From: Byssochlamys sp. IMV 00236
Lineage: Eukaryota > Ascomycota > Eurotiomycetes > Eurotiales > Thermoascaceae
Assembly (NCBI GenBank): GCA_001931875.2
Contig: MSJH02000244.1
Span: 1-22,460, forward strand
Direction: 5' to 3'
DNA length: 22,460 bases
Position 1 is the stretch's first letter; each line of letters opens with the position of its first letter. The notes beneath the pieces were generated by a model. That model ran no database searches, was not told the origin of the DNA, and worked only from the letters and a program-made list of their open reading frames with translations. Shown here piece by piece: positions 1-12,380 of this stretch. Position numbers and translations under genes: made by a program.

Positions 1-142
1 CTCCCATGGTTCTTTTAAGTAAAGGAAAAGCTGCTTGGAAAAACAACATGAATAAGCAAAAAAAAAAAAGAGATTCTTCACTCCGCATGTGATATGCAAA
101 AGCTGAGTATTAACTAACAGGCACGGCATAAAAATGGGTACT
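1..142. other. 3' flank of the TBC gene, no gene seen
   Basis: Short AT-rich stretch downstream of the minus-strand TBC gene. It has a poly(A) run near 59-69 on the plus strand. I see no open reading frame, RNA gene or repeat that can be supported. It probably contains the 3' UTR of the TBC gene. Confidence 0.5.
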
Positions 143-2593
143 TTAATGCTTTGGTTTTATTGCATGCAAGACTCTACCATAAAACGATGCAGTCCTCTTT
201 ACTTTGTTACTCTTTCTTGAGGGATATTTTGCTTCCTGCTTTTGGTCACGTAATGACATCCAAAACTCTTTTAAAGGCTGGTCAACTATGTGTGATATAT
301 TGGAGGTAACAGACACACTGTGGCGCCGTTGGTGGGTTGATGGCACATTCTTTTCACTCTCTGTTGGATAATGGCATATTAAGTACTGGTTTTCCAACTT
401 GAAATATTCCAAGATTTTCCTTGTTTTTTCTAATTCCTTTTCCAAGGCTTTATTCTTTTGAATAACATCAGTCCATTCTACTTCCTTTCTTTTCTTTTCC
501 TCCGCTAATTCATCCATTTCTGCTTTCATGACTAGTAGTCTGTCTACCAGCGCCATCTGCCCTTCATTGACCATATCGAATTTGGACTGTACGTGTTCGA
601 GCTCTTGTGAAAGTTTTTCGCACTGTTGCTCTAAATCTTTGGTGTGCGTCACTTCTCCAGAAAGACATGTACTTGCTTTTGATAGCACACTTGTCATATC
701 ATCAGTGTATGATTGAACATTTTCGGCAATTTTTAAGCTTTTTAAAGTCGACATGGAGTTTTCTCCTTCAAAACCTTGTTGTAGTGCTAAATCTGGCGAG
801 ATCCTGTTACTGCTATCTATCTTTTCTAAACAGTATCTACGCTCAAGTTCTAAAATAGTCAACTTTAGCGCATCCCGTTCGCATTCTAAATCTTCTTTAT
901 CATATCTCATTTCCTGTAGTTCATCCAGCGCCTTTTGATGATCTTTTCGTAAATGTTCTATTTCAAGCTGAAGATTGCTACCAAGATAAGGAGTGGTCAA
1001 ACTTTGAGGTGTTGATGGTAGAGATTGGTTATGTATTGAGCTACAGCTGCAAAAAGAACTAATGCTCAATCTTCTTTGAATCGACGACGCTTCCTCCGCG
1101 ACAAACAATGGTGTGGTCGTATCCTTGGCAGAAACAGAGGACCATCGTTTTCTCAATGGAGGCTTGGAAGGTTGTATTTTAGCAGGATACATCGTAGACG
1201 AGCGTTTCAACTCTTGACGTGTCTTTTTCTTTCGCTTCCAAAACATTCCTAACCGACCCGTTGCTCTGTTTAGCTTTCGATGCTGTTCTCCTTCATCTGC
1301 AGCGTATTGAGCATGGAGTGCGTCTAGCTTTTCTTTAGTAATAATGTGGGAAAGTGAAACGGCATCCCGGATGACATTTCCGTAATTTTCAGCATAGGGT
1401 AAACACAGCTTTCGTGAGGTAACAAAATCCAATATATCTTCAAATTCTTCTAATTTTGATATAATGTGATCTGCAGACCTTTTGAGCATGGCGATCGCTA
1501 TACGCATAATGGTCTCTGCTGCTCCTTCTGCGAATATGATGTCATAGATTCGATTGACAAGCCCCATAGGAAGCGCATAAGCAAACAAAGTCAAGAACCA
1601 CTGTGATGCGTACATGGCTGCGTGAATTCCATGTTGCATAAAATGACATGATAAATCTGGAAGTATCTCATGAAGGAGTTTTGAAAATTGATAAAGACGT
1701 AACTGGAGTCCTTCCATATGAAGAGTAAACATGGATCTCATCTCATACGTTTCCATTAATCTAACGAAGACACAAAATGATGGTACTTCAGGCATCTGCT
1801 TCAATAATGAGTCAATCTATTAAGGATAGTAGCTTATACTTACATTCATCAAGAGTGGACCAACAAGAAAGGCTAATCCTTGACAGTACCCGACTTCAGT
1901 ATCATAAAGACTGTATGCTTCAAGTATTCGTTTCATGGCAGTTTGTCCGCTCCCGTTTTCTTGCTTAAACATGTCAATTCGAGGAAACGTTCTTGCCAGG
2001 TCACGTTGAATTATCCTCTCGTGTGGTGATCTCTCTTGGCATAGCTGACCATAAACAGTTTCCAAATGTAATGACGCGGATTTCGACATGGCTTGCCAAA
2101 TCAAGCCTCTTACACGCGCAGGAATTCCTGAACGTAACTTGAGAGATAATAGGTGTGGTAGTCTCAGCGCCACTTGATCCGAATCCTGAATGACGGCTTC
2201 CCAAAACCCCCAATCGATTTCTTCTTCCTCGTTAAGTGATACGATGTTGTCCTTGACTAGCCGCTGTAGTGTGCTAAAGTGAGCCCTAAGTTCATTGGAA
2301 TGAATAAAGATCGATTTTGGATCTTTTTCTAGTAGCGCGTTTTGTCGCTCTATCTGTGCCAAGATAAACGCTGTTGACTCCTGCAGATAGAGAAAAACGT
2401 GTGAATTAAAAAATATATAGCCAAGTAAACAAATTACCTGTGGCGGTAAACGTGCGTTTTCTTCTTGGAGTCTGTCGAATAGTCTGTTATCATGTGTGTC
2501 GTCTTTATTAAGCCTGTTTGGTAGCAGGAAGTCGGGTTCGGTATTTGAAAATGTATGTGCGGCTGGTGCTATATGTGATGCAAGTGTTGACAT
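143..2593 (-). CDS. Rab GTPase-activating protein, TBC domain, GYP5/EVI5 type
   Basis: Predicted GAP for Rab/Ypt GTPases in vesicle traffic. Spliced model: exons 2593-2438, 2380-1844 and 1795-143, giving 781 aa; introns 2381-2437 (57 nt) and 1796-1843 (48 nt). The TBC domain runs from about residue 138 to 350. Both catalytic fingers are visible: IQRDLARTFP (arginine finger near R182) and YCQG (glutamine finger near Q219). The later TBC blocks GLQLRLYQF and MYASQWFLTLFAY are also present. Behind the domain lies a basic, Ser-rich linker and then a long Glu/Lys/Leu-rich stretch predicted as coiled coil, the layout of GYP5 and EVI5 proteins. The start is the first ATG of the open frame and follows a pyrimidine-rich leader. 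The 57-nt intron has no stop, so its retention would keep the frame. The family call is firm; the exact Rab target cannot be read from sequence. Confidence 0.92.
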
Positions 2594-3110
2594 CTAAACA
2601 AGGGTGAAAAAGAAAAAGAAAACAAGTGCAAAAAAGGATAGAAAGAAAAGAGGAAAGAGGAAAGTTGAAAGAAAAAAAGGGGGAATAGACCATGACTACT
2701 CAGAAATGCAAGGGGTTTGCTAGTTTTACAAAGAAACAAATATAAAAACAACAAATGACAGGGTGAGAAAAAGGAGGTAAAGACGTTCCAGTAGTATATA
2801 CTTTTTTTTTGATAAGAATGCAAAAAGCTACATTAATGTATAAAAATGAATTACAGAGTATGAATGATTAAGAAAGGGATTAAATAGATGTTTTCTATTT
2901 TGTTAGGGCTGTGAGTTTGTTATCATAGTAATATGCATAAGCATGCTTTTAACTGAGATAACCGTAAGAAATACAAATTTCACTGAAGCTACTTGGTTAA
3001 TCACATTGATAAAATGCTTTTGTATGTTCATATGCGTATGTTTATTTGATATTGGGTAAATGCAATATAGCAGAGAAAGAGAGAGATGAAATATACAGTG
3101 TAGGCAAGAG
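2594..3110. other. Intergenic: TBC gene leader and glutamine synthetase 3' flank
   Basis: About 0.5 kb between two minus-strand genes. Positions 2600-2690 are almost pure A/G on the plus strand, so the TBC gene's upstream region is pyrimidine-rich on its own strand, which is common in fungal promoters and leaders. The right part should hold the 3' UTR of glutamine synthetase. Small open frames here are low-complexity and unsupported. Confidence 0.5.
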
Positions 3111-4233
3111 TTAAGCGTCGGGTAAGAAAGTTGATTCAACAATGATGCTCGTAACTCTATAAGGATCAATATTGGAGGCAGGGCGACGATCTTCCAAATA
3201 GCCTTTGCCTTCAATACCGACATGACGAGGAATACGAATAGAAGCACCACGATTAGCGACACCGTAACTGAACTGATCGATGTGTCCAGTTTCATGTCTA
3301 CCAGTCAGACGTTGATCATTATCTTCACCGTAAACGGCAATATGTTCAGCGTGACGTAATCCCATCTTCTTGATAGCCTTTTCAATGGCAGCAATACCAC
3401 CCTCTTGACGCATTTCTTCAGTAGAAAAGTTTGTGTGACAACCAGCGCCGTTCCAATCACCCTTGATAGGCTTAGGATGAATAGAGACAATGATACCAAA
3501 GTCTTCTGAAACACGTTCCAAGATATAACGAGAAATCCAAAGATGATCTCCCATACCAATACCTTCACATGGACCTACTTGAAATTCAAATTGACCTGGA
3601 GCCACTTCAGCATTGACACCTGAAATGTTGACACCTGCATACAAGCAAGCGCGATAGTGAGCCTCCACAATGTCTCGACCGAAGATCTTTCCTGCACCAA
3701 CACCGCAGTAATATTTGCCCTGCGTATCATATATCAGTATATATTGATACTTCTTGTTTGTTTTTATTTACCTGTGGCTCAGGAAATCCGTGCATCGGCC
3801 AACCATAAGGTTTTCCTGTAGCAGGGTCGAATAGCATGTATTCTTGTTCAATACCAAACCAAGGCTTGGCATCAGCATGGGCCGCCATGATTTTCTTGCA
3901 AGCGTGACGGTAGTTGGTAGCATGAGGCGTACCATCGTTATTAAAGGTCTCACAAAGGACAATCTTATTATTGCCACGACGGAAAGGATCAGCAAACAAG
4001 GCCACGGGTTGAATCAGGATATCAGAGTCATGACCTTCGGCTTGGCCAGTAGAAGAGCCATCAAAGTTCCATTCTGGTAATTCACTAGCAGACGTAGGGA
4101 CGAAATCAACCGTCCTTGTCTTGCTTCTTAAGCCATTTTTGGCGTCAATCCAAACGTATTCTACTTGAACTTTTTCGCCTTGAGGGAGAGAGAGGTATTT
4201 TTGGAGAAGAGTGGTATTTGAAACAACAGCCAT
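3111..4233 (-). CDS. Glutamine synthetase, eukaryotic type (GSII)
   Basis: Condenses glutamate and ammonium to glutamine with ATP, the central ammonium-assimilation step. Spliced model: exon 4233-3772 (154 codons), intron 3720-3771 (52 nt, GT-AG), exon 3719-3111, giving 356 aa, the usual length of fungal GSII. Family signatures are visible: [14 protein letters not shown] near the N-terminus, [10 protein letters not shown] with metal-binding glutamates, the ATP-site block [36 protein letters not shown], and [13 protein letters not shown] close to the C-terminus. No key block is missing. In fungi the gene is called glnA or GLN1; the sequence does not settle a symbol. A TATA-like element (around 4279-4286) and several GATA-factor motifs lie upstream. 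Confidence 0.97.
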
Positions 4234-4725
4234 AATGTAATGCTATAATGGAAAGAAAGCAAGTCGTTGCGTTTCCTTTATATACAAAATTAAGATCATG
4301 TGGTTTTTATCAGTTGAGGGATGATGGAAATCTATTTATCTCAACCAAAACAAGTAAAAATACCTTTATCTTTTGTAACCATATCCAGAGAATCCACTTT
4401 ACCTATCTTGGGTTAGAATTTTAACCAATCTTGTCATGGCCCTGGATCTGCTGTATTTAAGAAAATCTCCTAAACTACAGTCTATTTATAAAGCAAACTA
4501 AAATGCTAAAATATACGTGTATATATGTGTATATATATATATACAAAAACACGGTTACTATGGTTTTACCATAGCAACTATCACTAGGGCTGTGGCATAG
4601 TTTGTATATGCGTGTGTAACAGATTGAGCAGTTAATCTTATCTTTACTCTTATCACTGATGTTTATTTATATAGGTACAAGGTTCGTGAGAAAGCTTATT
4701 TCTTTTTCTCTTATTGTCAAGTGGA
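4234..4725. promoter_or_regulatory. Upstream region of glutamine synthetase, also FAB1 3' flank
   Basis: The 492 bp between the glutamine synthetase start and the FAB1 stop (both minus strand). On the minus strand GATAA, matching HGATAR, occurs at 4336-4340, 4366-4370, 4638-4642 and 4650-4654. A TATA-like stretch sits at 4277-4288, about 45 bp before the ATG, and a CCAAT pentamer at 4425-4429. An alternating TA/TG tract covers about 4511-4543, and an imperfect hairpin lies at 4554-4578. GATA factors activate glutamine synthetase in many fungi; their action here is inference from the motifs. Confidence 0.45.
4554..4578. repeat. Imperfect inverted repeat (hairpin) upstream of glutamine synthetase
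   Basis: CTATGGT (558-564) pairs with ACCATAG (568-574) around a TTT loop. The stem extends outward through GTT/AAC with one mismatch, giving an 11-bp arm with one mispair. It could be a protein-binding dyad; its half-sites resemble RFX X-box halves. No function is proven. Confidence 0.5.
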
Positions 4726-7700
4726 TTAATTATGTAAAAGAGTCCAAAAATCGGGTATCATCACAAAGTAAAGATCAATAGCTGATCGAAATCGACGTCG
4801 ATACATTTTTGGGGATATAATAGTTGGATCCCTTTTGACACCACCCAACATACCTGATTCTTTTACCCAGCTCTCAAGTTTCTTATCCCAGGTATACGTT
4901 CGAAAAAAGTCTATATAGAGAGAGAGTTATGGTATATGAAGGCTTAGCAAGGAACATATATATCATTACCAACTATGCCAACTACAATCTCATTTTTCTC
5001 GTCATCAAATCCAACCAACAGTGAATAATCCATCACATCAATTTGAACCAGGAATTGTGTATCATTATATAATGAATCACTTAGGTTATTCTTGGTATCT
5101 ACCCTCATATAAAGTGGTGTTTTGCTAATCACTAAAAGAAACCCCCATCAGTCGAATACACAATCAGTTGAATTCATACTTACTCTCTACCAAGTTTTCA
5201 TCCAAGAAGACTTCAATATCCTTTCCTGTCTTTGCTGCATATCTATTCCTTAAAGACCCCTTTAGATCATATGCCTATACAACCATTAGTCCCATTACAG
5301 ATAAGTAGGGCGTTGAACCAACCATTTTGACAGTATGCTCATAAAATAAATTCTCCATAACAAGGATATCCATCTTCATAGATTTACCGCTTACATTGTT
5401 ATAAAAACCAATGCGATATAAACCAAATATTTTACATAAAACTGTTGGTATCTATTATAAGTGTGAGTAAATTGTTGGAGGAATCTGTAAGGTTTCATAT
5501 TTACTCCTTTATCAAACACCTCATTAAACATGTACATAAAATACTTGTTGGCTGATCCGACAAATGCATCCATTTCAAACTTGGATATTTGCTTGATTAA
5601 AAACCTTTCATCTATAAGGGAAATTAACATAAGCAACAGAATACATGAGTGTATACTATCAACCTTTTGTCTTTAGGAAGGTTGATCCCGATTTGCCTCC
5701 TGCTGTATTCCAGACATTACATCGGGCAAGCGATGATATAAATGTTTCTCCACATCCACACATTTTTCTAAACATATCAAATTGCTCCGCATAGTATATT
5801 TTACATGTAAAACTTGTTGATCCTCCCTTAAAAGCTAAAGATATGTTAATACAAACCATCAACAATTAAAAACAACGCATATTACAGAATCTCCATGGCC
5901 TTTCAGCTTCACCGGTTTCAGGAAACATATCTGAATAAAATAGCTTGTCATCTGTCGGTGCATCAGATACGACACTGGATATAGACGCACTCTCCTGTCG
6001 ATTATTTACTACTTTGGACATTCGTAATGCCTGTCTCTTTTCTAATTTCTCTCGATAAAAAGTACTTGCAAGCATGTATGATATGATACTACTTGGTTCG
6101 TCTTCTCTTACGAGAATGTTAGAATCGGCAAAGATATGTTCCGTAGGGGAGCTAATCATTCACGTGAGCACAATCACACACACACACAACAACAACGTTT
6201 ATACTTACAATGGATACTCTAACGGGAGTAAATTGCTTATACTCTTTTCAGCAAGTACATACGTAATAGCTTTCATGATTGAATTTTTTCCGCTACCATT
6301 GGTGGACCAGTCAAGATCAGTAGGCGTGACTCCATGATCTACAAAGAGTTAACAATTAAACATCATCTGCACTTAATCATACCTAAATCGAGAAGCACAG
6401 CAGTCTTTGATTGATTGTCCTTTTTATCTCCTGCATATAGACCAGTCTCGACACTTAGGAAGGGTAAAGTATTATTTGACATCTGTAACTGATGCTCCTT
6501 ATTGAACTGCTGAAGTTCTAGAATACTTGGTACTGTGTCTCTTCCTAAACATTCATCATATTCATCCATGTGTACCAGCGAGAATGTTGTATGTTGAAAT
6601 GGTAAGCGCTCATCTGAATTATAGTCATATTCTTCTTCGTCATCATCGTCGTCATCATCTGATACTCCAAACTTGCCTTCGTCCGATGATGACAGAGAGT
6701 CATCATCATGCGCAATCTCCTTGATTTTGGTATATACCTCTAAAGACGCCTTGCTTGGTAATCTTTCTCTTAAATCTCTACCATTCGCTAGTTTTCTTCG
6801 TGATATGGGAATAGGTAAATGTGAAGGCTGGTGGTATGTTACTCTGCTTGGGGATTTTTGATGAAGCAGAGGTGTAGCAACGGGTATACGCCCTCTTATC
6901 GGCAGCTTGCTACTGCTACCCTGTTCAGTCACTGTCCTAGAGTAAGGCCTTGTAGTCTCTTGAGTCATACGTGAATGATGTTTATCATCAGGAGGAATAA
7001 ACCCAAATCGGTATCCATATCTCGTCGCTGGTATGCCTTGAGACTTTCTTGAAGCGTAATATCCACGATAGGGTTTTGCTGCTTGATCTGTATGACTAGC
7101 TAATGCAGGGCCAGATGATGTCATGTAGCTGGTGCTTGTTTCATAAAATGATCGGCGATTAGCTACCTTATCGGTTGTTTCAAGTGCCTTGTGATGTGAC
7201 AATGTTCGCTTATGACGTGGAGTAACTCCAGATGATGGCGAGCTCTTGGATCTACAAACGGTTGGTTCAGGTAGTAACCCCGTCAGTCGCTGATAGGCCG
7301 TTGGTGCCACATGACGAGCAAAAGCTGACTGTATATCCTGCCTTTCACTTGGCGTATAGAGAATTGCCTCATCTTGAATCATGACAGTTGGTGTAGGTTG
7401 TGGCGAAGGTGTATGTGCGTCTTCATAGATCATGGATTTTTCTAAAAATTTCTGTCGCTGCTGCTTGTCGACTGAGGAACTAAGAGCAGTAGCCAATAGC
7501 CCGGCCTTTGATGGCGTATCCTTCATCAATTCCAATGACAATCTTCTAGCTACGCTCGGGTCCAGTGTTTCTTCAGTGGCCGATCGGCTCAATGGTACGC
7601 TCCTGCTGTTTTCTGCAGAGCTGCCTAGAAAGGCACTCGATGATGTATTGACATCTGCAGCATCTTGCAAAAACTTTTGATCAAATTGCTGAACCTCGTC

Positions 7701-10700
7701 AAGCCAAGGGAAAGATTGAGTTGGCGATTCTCCCAAGCTAGGTTGATCCTTTAATTCTGTTTCTGGATGCTCAGTATCTTCTTGTTCTTCTAATGTAACA
7801 TCCAATAGTGGCAAGTCTGCTGCCTCTACAGCGCGCTTTGTTCGAAGGTTAAGGTTGGATACAACGGGTGTGGGTGTGCTACTGTAAAGGAGACTCTCTG
7901 CGGGAAACATCCTTCGCAAATGGCTTGTTGTCAACCTTCGAAGCTCTCGTTCAGGCCGTATAAATCGTCTAGCAAAGTCAATGTACTTGAGATCCCAAGT
8001 AACAGCATGATTTTGCAGTTCGGCTAGCACGTTATTCAACTGTAGTGTATCCGTAGGAGAACTTGTTGCATATTCTGATTGGAGTTTCTGAAGTAAACTC
8101 TTTTTGTTCTTCATTGCTTCCTGTGACATTTCTTGCAAGTATTCTTTACATGTTTCCACCATATTAGGCTGAACAATATCGTACGAAAATGCCTTGTTTC
8201 GCTCAATAATAGAATCGAAAAAGCGAGCAATCTTTATACGTGTTGATTCCAATGCTTCATCCTTGAGGGCCATTTGCTTTTTGGAGCTGAAGCAAGTATG
8301 AAGAGGTGGCGGGATCACCTCAACGACCTTGACCATTGCATGTGTAAAGTTGACAGTATAGTTTTGGATGCGAAACGAGAGTGTATGGTCCCGATAAAGC
8401 CCATGTGGGCATCCCTCATCTTCTTGTTCTCCGTCTTCGTAAAGTGGAATAGAGGAGGACTGATAAAGTAGTAATTCTAAAAACTTTCCAAACGAGTATC
8501 GCTGTAGCAATTCAGACATAGGTTTCCAACCGTGCGTTATTTTGCATAGGTTGCAGTGGGTGGAAATAAAGATAGGGATCTTCTTTAGATACTCATCTTT
8601 ACCAATCTCGAGTCTTTCTTCTACCATTTGTTCATCATCTACTTCATGAAATACTTGTACTTTGATTTGAGCATTACCATGTGAGAATGTCACGTCATGA
8701 AACATGAGCGGTGATCCACATATTTTAGAAGTACAAGGTTTATATGCCTCCTTGGCAGCGTTCAGAATATACTGTCCTAAGGTGTAATCACAGGCAGGGT
8801 CATAATAATGGTATGGCTCTGCCACTATCTTTTGACAAGGAATCGTATGGTCGTCCATGGGGTATATAGTGCGATGAACAAGTATTTCTTGATGATCCAC
8901 CGGTGATAGGAAGGAACTTACATCCCGGATATATTTCTTAAAGTTGTACCAATTCTGGATATGCAAATCTTGATAGTGTCGATACTCAACGTCGTTCTCT
9001 AATTGAGCTTCATACGCCTTGAAATAATCCATCATTTGGTTCAAATCACGAGGAATTGGTGGTGGAACAAACTTGCTGGAATCTTGTTGCTGTTCTGGAA
9101 TATCTCCCTCAAATACCGTTCCAGTGATGGTGGGCCCTAGTCTTTCTCGAATGACACCAATCAGTTTTTTCTGTGAGTCTCGTAGTTTCATCAGGATATG
9201 AGGAACAGGTAATGTGACGCCAGGAGAAATAGAGAGTACTGTATTTTGATATTGATTTAAAACTGTATTGATGGCTGTCAAGCAAATATCATCATCTTCA
9301 ACAATAATTGGCTCTTGTTGATAAAACTGCCCTTTCTTCTTTGTTGTTACTACATCCGCTGCTGCTGTACTTACAGTTATATGTGATTCAGCTACGGATA
9401 ATGCAGATATGCTTTGGGAGTCGACAGGTCGAATATCCGTGAGGGATCTCTCAGCAAATGAGGCCATTTTCTTGACGACCCTCTCTTCTTCTGTCTTTTC
9501 TTCTTCTTGTTGTTGTTCTTCTTCCTCATAATAAATACGATACCATTTCCTGAGTTCAATAAATTCCTTGCGCAGCTGTGCCTCGATAGTGAGATTATTG
9601 ACCACTTGCACCATAAACTTCATGATTGTTTTAATCACCGTCAGAACCTTATGTTCGCCTCCTCGTAATATAATGGTTGCACCCCTATCTTTCGGGCACT
9701 CGTGAAAGAGTAAGAACGTTTTACGGCGACTGGGAAGGTATTCATGCATAATGGTCATTGTCTCAAAAAGCTTGCATTTCCCTTGAGTCACTGATCTCGT
9801 ATTCCACAAATCATTTTTATAATTGAATATGGCTGCATCAGCACATCGAGCAATAGCATCGAGCTTCTGTCTTTTGACCTTGTAGACGACTACGATATTA
9901 GCCTTGTTCAACAAGTCAATGACAGTACGAGGAGCATGACTGGCAATCAGCACGATAGACGGTTTTAGACCGATGATCTGGTCTACCAGGGCATTCATAT
10001 GATCACGCTCCCAAGCCAATAAACGATCTAGTTTAAGATACTCATGTCGGTTCACTTCACCGCTGAATCCGTCTAGATCAAAATTCAAAATCAAGATGCG
10101 TGGGTTCTCAATCTTTCGGACCATATGCTTGTGCGCTACGTTCTTTGATAGAACCACACCACTCACAGAGAAGCTGTCCTTTGGTGTCCCACCAGGAACT
10201 CGTTTTATTTTGACATAATGGTTCATGTCAAATGTATCTCGGATCCTTATCTGCGGTTGTACTTCGTCAGCAATTTTGAGTAGTAATTTCATCATGATCT
10301 CTTCCCACGGACCAGGGTTCTTGATCAATCCCTCCGTCTCAACTTCCAGAAAGTGCCGAATCATGTTGCGCATCAAATGTAAAAACGATTCATCCCACTG
10401 TTGATGCGTCTGTGTACAAGAAGCGATCTGTGTCCTTAATTGCTCCACATCTGGAGTAGCACTACGTGGGCTGTTCGTATCCGTACAGGTAATGTTGCTA
10501 GTATCTAGCTGAGAGGAAGTGGATGCTTCCATAGTTGCCTTTGTGATGGGTATATTTCTCATAAGGCTCTTTGTCCTTACTCTACTATGTCGAATAGTCG
10601 AAGATGAATTATTAGTCGAAATGGTAATCACATTATTGTTGCTTCCATTGCCTGTTCCATCCGTCAAGCTCAATCTTCTCCTCATGGCGCGTTCAGGTCT

Positions 10701-12056
10701 CATCAACCATGGCTGTGTTTTCCCTGTTGTCGTTGTCGTTGTGCTTGTGCTTAGAAGCGGAGTTGGAGAGCCAATGTCAAACGTTGTTGCATAATCTTCA
10801 AAAAAGATATTGTTGAAAATCCCCGAACTTGGCCGCTCATTCGTACCCGTGTTGTTGCTACTGGCAGCAGCGCCTCCCAAGAAATTCAAAAGGTTCCTAG
10901 GACTCTTATCCCACCTTCTTGCATCTTCATCTTCTTCATAATACTCATTTTGAAGAACAGGCGTTCCTAAAGGATTTTCATTAGCCAAGTAGGAATGACG
11001 ACGGAATGGCATAGGTGATGATGAAGCGAGTTGACGCGATTCTAACACGGCTAAGCTACTTTCGACAGCTAAAGAGTTCATGGTGCTTGTTCGTGATCGA
11101 GGTGTGGTCCTCAGGAAAGTAGATGTTAATAGCTTTTTGATACCAATCTCAGCATCACTAGTAGTATGATGTGAAGATGTGGATAAAGAAAAATGAAGAT
11201 CCAGATTGGGACGTTGTATTTCTAAGCTATTTGTTCTTCTTTCAAATTCCTCGTCACTGTCCTGAACAGACTGCTGCAATGTTTCAGAATCACCCGAATG
11301 TGTCTCATGAATGGATATTAAATCATCTGGAAGACGATCTTCAAATTTGATATAACAGTCGTTACAGACACGTAATAAAGTATGGCTTGTGTGGATTGTG
11401 TTGTTGAGACACTTTGAACAAAATATTCTTCCTACAAATAAGGATGAGTTTCATCTTTTACAGACTTGAGAGGCTTAAAAAAAAAGCATACCACATGTAC
11501 GGCAATGATGCTTTCTTCGAAACAGATTAAAGGGCGCATTACAGTCTGTACATTCTCGACACTGTTCGTCAGGCATCCAAAAATCCTTGTTGCCACTGTC
11601 TGCCTCACCGCCTCGTAATCGATTGAGCATCCTACTGAGTGAGTTTGTGTTGGATACAGAAAAATTGGTCATTACTGATTGAGTGTCACTATCACAGGAT
11701 GATGTCTTTGTTAAAGGTATTATCATCATGGATGAGCCTTCTGGTTTGATAGTTGTTGAACTTGATTCATGAAGAGATTTGATTGATAGATTCACTTCTT
11801 TTGTTGGTGTAGGATTGATGGTTCTTATGGTCGGATATCTTTCTTTACTGGCTATTATTAGGCTATTCTCTTGCTCTATGCTCTCTAATATCTCGGTGGG
11901 TATTGGTACGGGTTGTTGGTGTTGTGGGCCGGATACAGCAGTTTTAAACTTGGAAAATATTTTTGAGATAAGGCCTTCCTCGTCTCCTTCTGCAATGATG
12001 TTAAAACTTGTTAATGAGCCAGGATCTTCATAATCTGGCTGATGTGCCTTTTCCAT
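4726..12056 (-). CDS. FAB1: Phosphatidylinositol 3-phosphate 5-kinase FAB1/PIKfyve
   Basis: Makes PI(3,5)P2 from PI3P on endosome/vacuole membranes. Ten exons: 12056-11492, 11431-6383, 6338-6209, 6151-5886, 5834-5664, 5611-5505, 5451-5323, 5274-5184, 5131-4970, 4910-4726. All introns are GT-AG and 44-60 nt; the product is 2284 aa, close to yeast Fab1. A FYVE finger starts near residue 159 ([13 protein letters not shown], then RKHHCRTCG joined across intron 1 to RIFCSKC). A TCP-1/chaperonin-like domain covers about 540-830. A Cys-rich middle region follows ([29 protein letters not shown]). The C-terminal PIP-kinase domain has [62 protein letters not shown] and [13 protein letters not shown], so it looks catalytically complete. 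A run of seven Asp followed by Glu sits in the linker. The start is the first ATG of the FYVE exon. Confidence 0.95.
6175..6188. repeat. (CA)7 microsatellite in a FAB1 intron
   Basis: Seven CA units inside the FAB1 intron at 6152-6208 (TG on the transcribed strand). It does not disturb the splice sites. Confidence 0.85.
6631..6660. repeat. Asp/Glu codon repeat in FAB1
   Basis: Runs of TCA/TCG/TTC on the plus strand encode seven Asp followed by Glu residues on the minus strand, in the linker between the Cys-rich and kinase regions. It is an in-frame trinucleotide tract and so may vary in length between strains. Confidence 0.75.
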
Positions 12057-12380
12057 TCAACAAAATAAAAAGAGATAAAGTGGAAAATGAAAAAAGGAAG
12101 GAGACAATCAAAATGTATAGCCACTTGTACAACAGTTGAACTCTAACTCTAACTTCTTCTCTTTGTTTCTCTCTCTCTCTCTCTCTGTTATCTTTCAAGG
12201 CAATAAGCATAAGAATTCATATGTATCAATGACCCTCTTTTAAAAAGAGATAAACCTTGGCGCGCTTTAGACTATTTCTTACATGTTTTACACAAAGGGG
12301 AAAAAAAAAATAATAATAAAAAAATATAAAGTTATTTTTCTTTTCTTTTTTTCTTTTTACTAATCTTCTTGTATTATAAA
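12057..12380. promoter_or_regulatory. Shared divergent promoter region, FAB1 and Dap1-like gene
   Basis: The 324 bp between the FAB1 start (minus) and the Dap1-like start (plus) must hold both promoters. It contains a CT microsatellite (12168-12186; GA on the FAB1 strand) and long A/T tracts around 12300-12358. No open frame here is convincing. The bidirectional promoter is inferred from gene arrangement, not from a recognised core element. Confidence 0.5.
12168..12186. repeat. (CT)n microsatellite
   Basis: Nine CT dinucleotides in the FAB1 leader/promoter. Such pyrimidine tracts are common near fungal starts. Confidence 0.85.

Noticed and set aside
2903..3568. Minus-strand open frames of 130 and 87 codons over the glutamine synthetase 3' half
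   Set aside because: They overlap the glutamine synthetase exon in other frames and have no recognisable product.
6280..6300. P-loop-like NGSGKN string near the end of FAB1 exon 3, suggesting an ABC/SMC ATPase
   Set aside because: Splicing places it in the ordinary FAB1 linker ahead of the PIP-kinase domain. The following residues do not form a Walker A strand and no Walker B is present.
10519..10794. Hydrophobic plus-strand open frame of 91 codons inside FAB1
   Set aside because: Antisense of a Ser/Thr/Asn-rich low-complexity part of FAB1, with no family resemblance.
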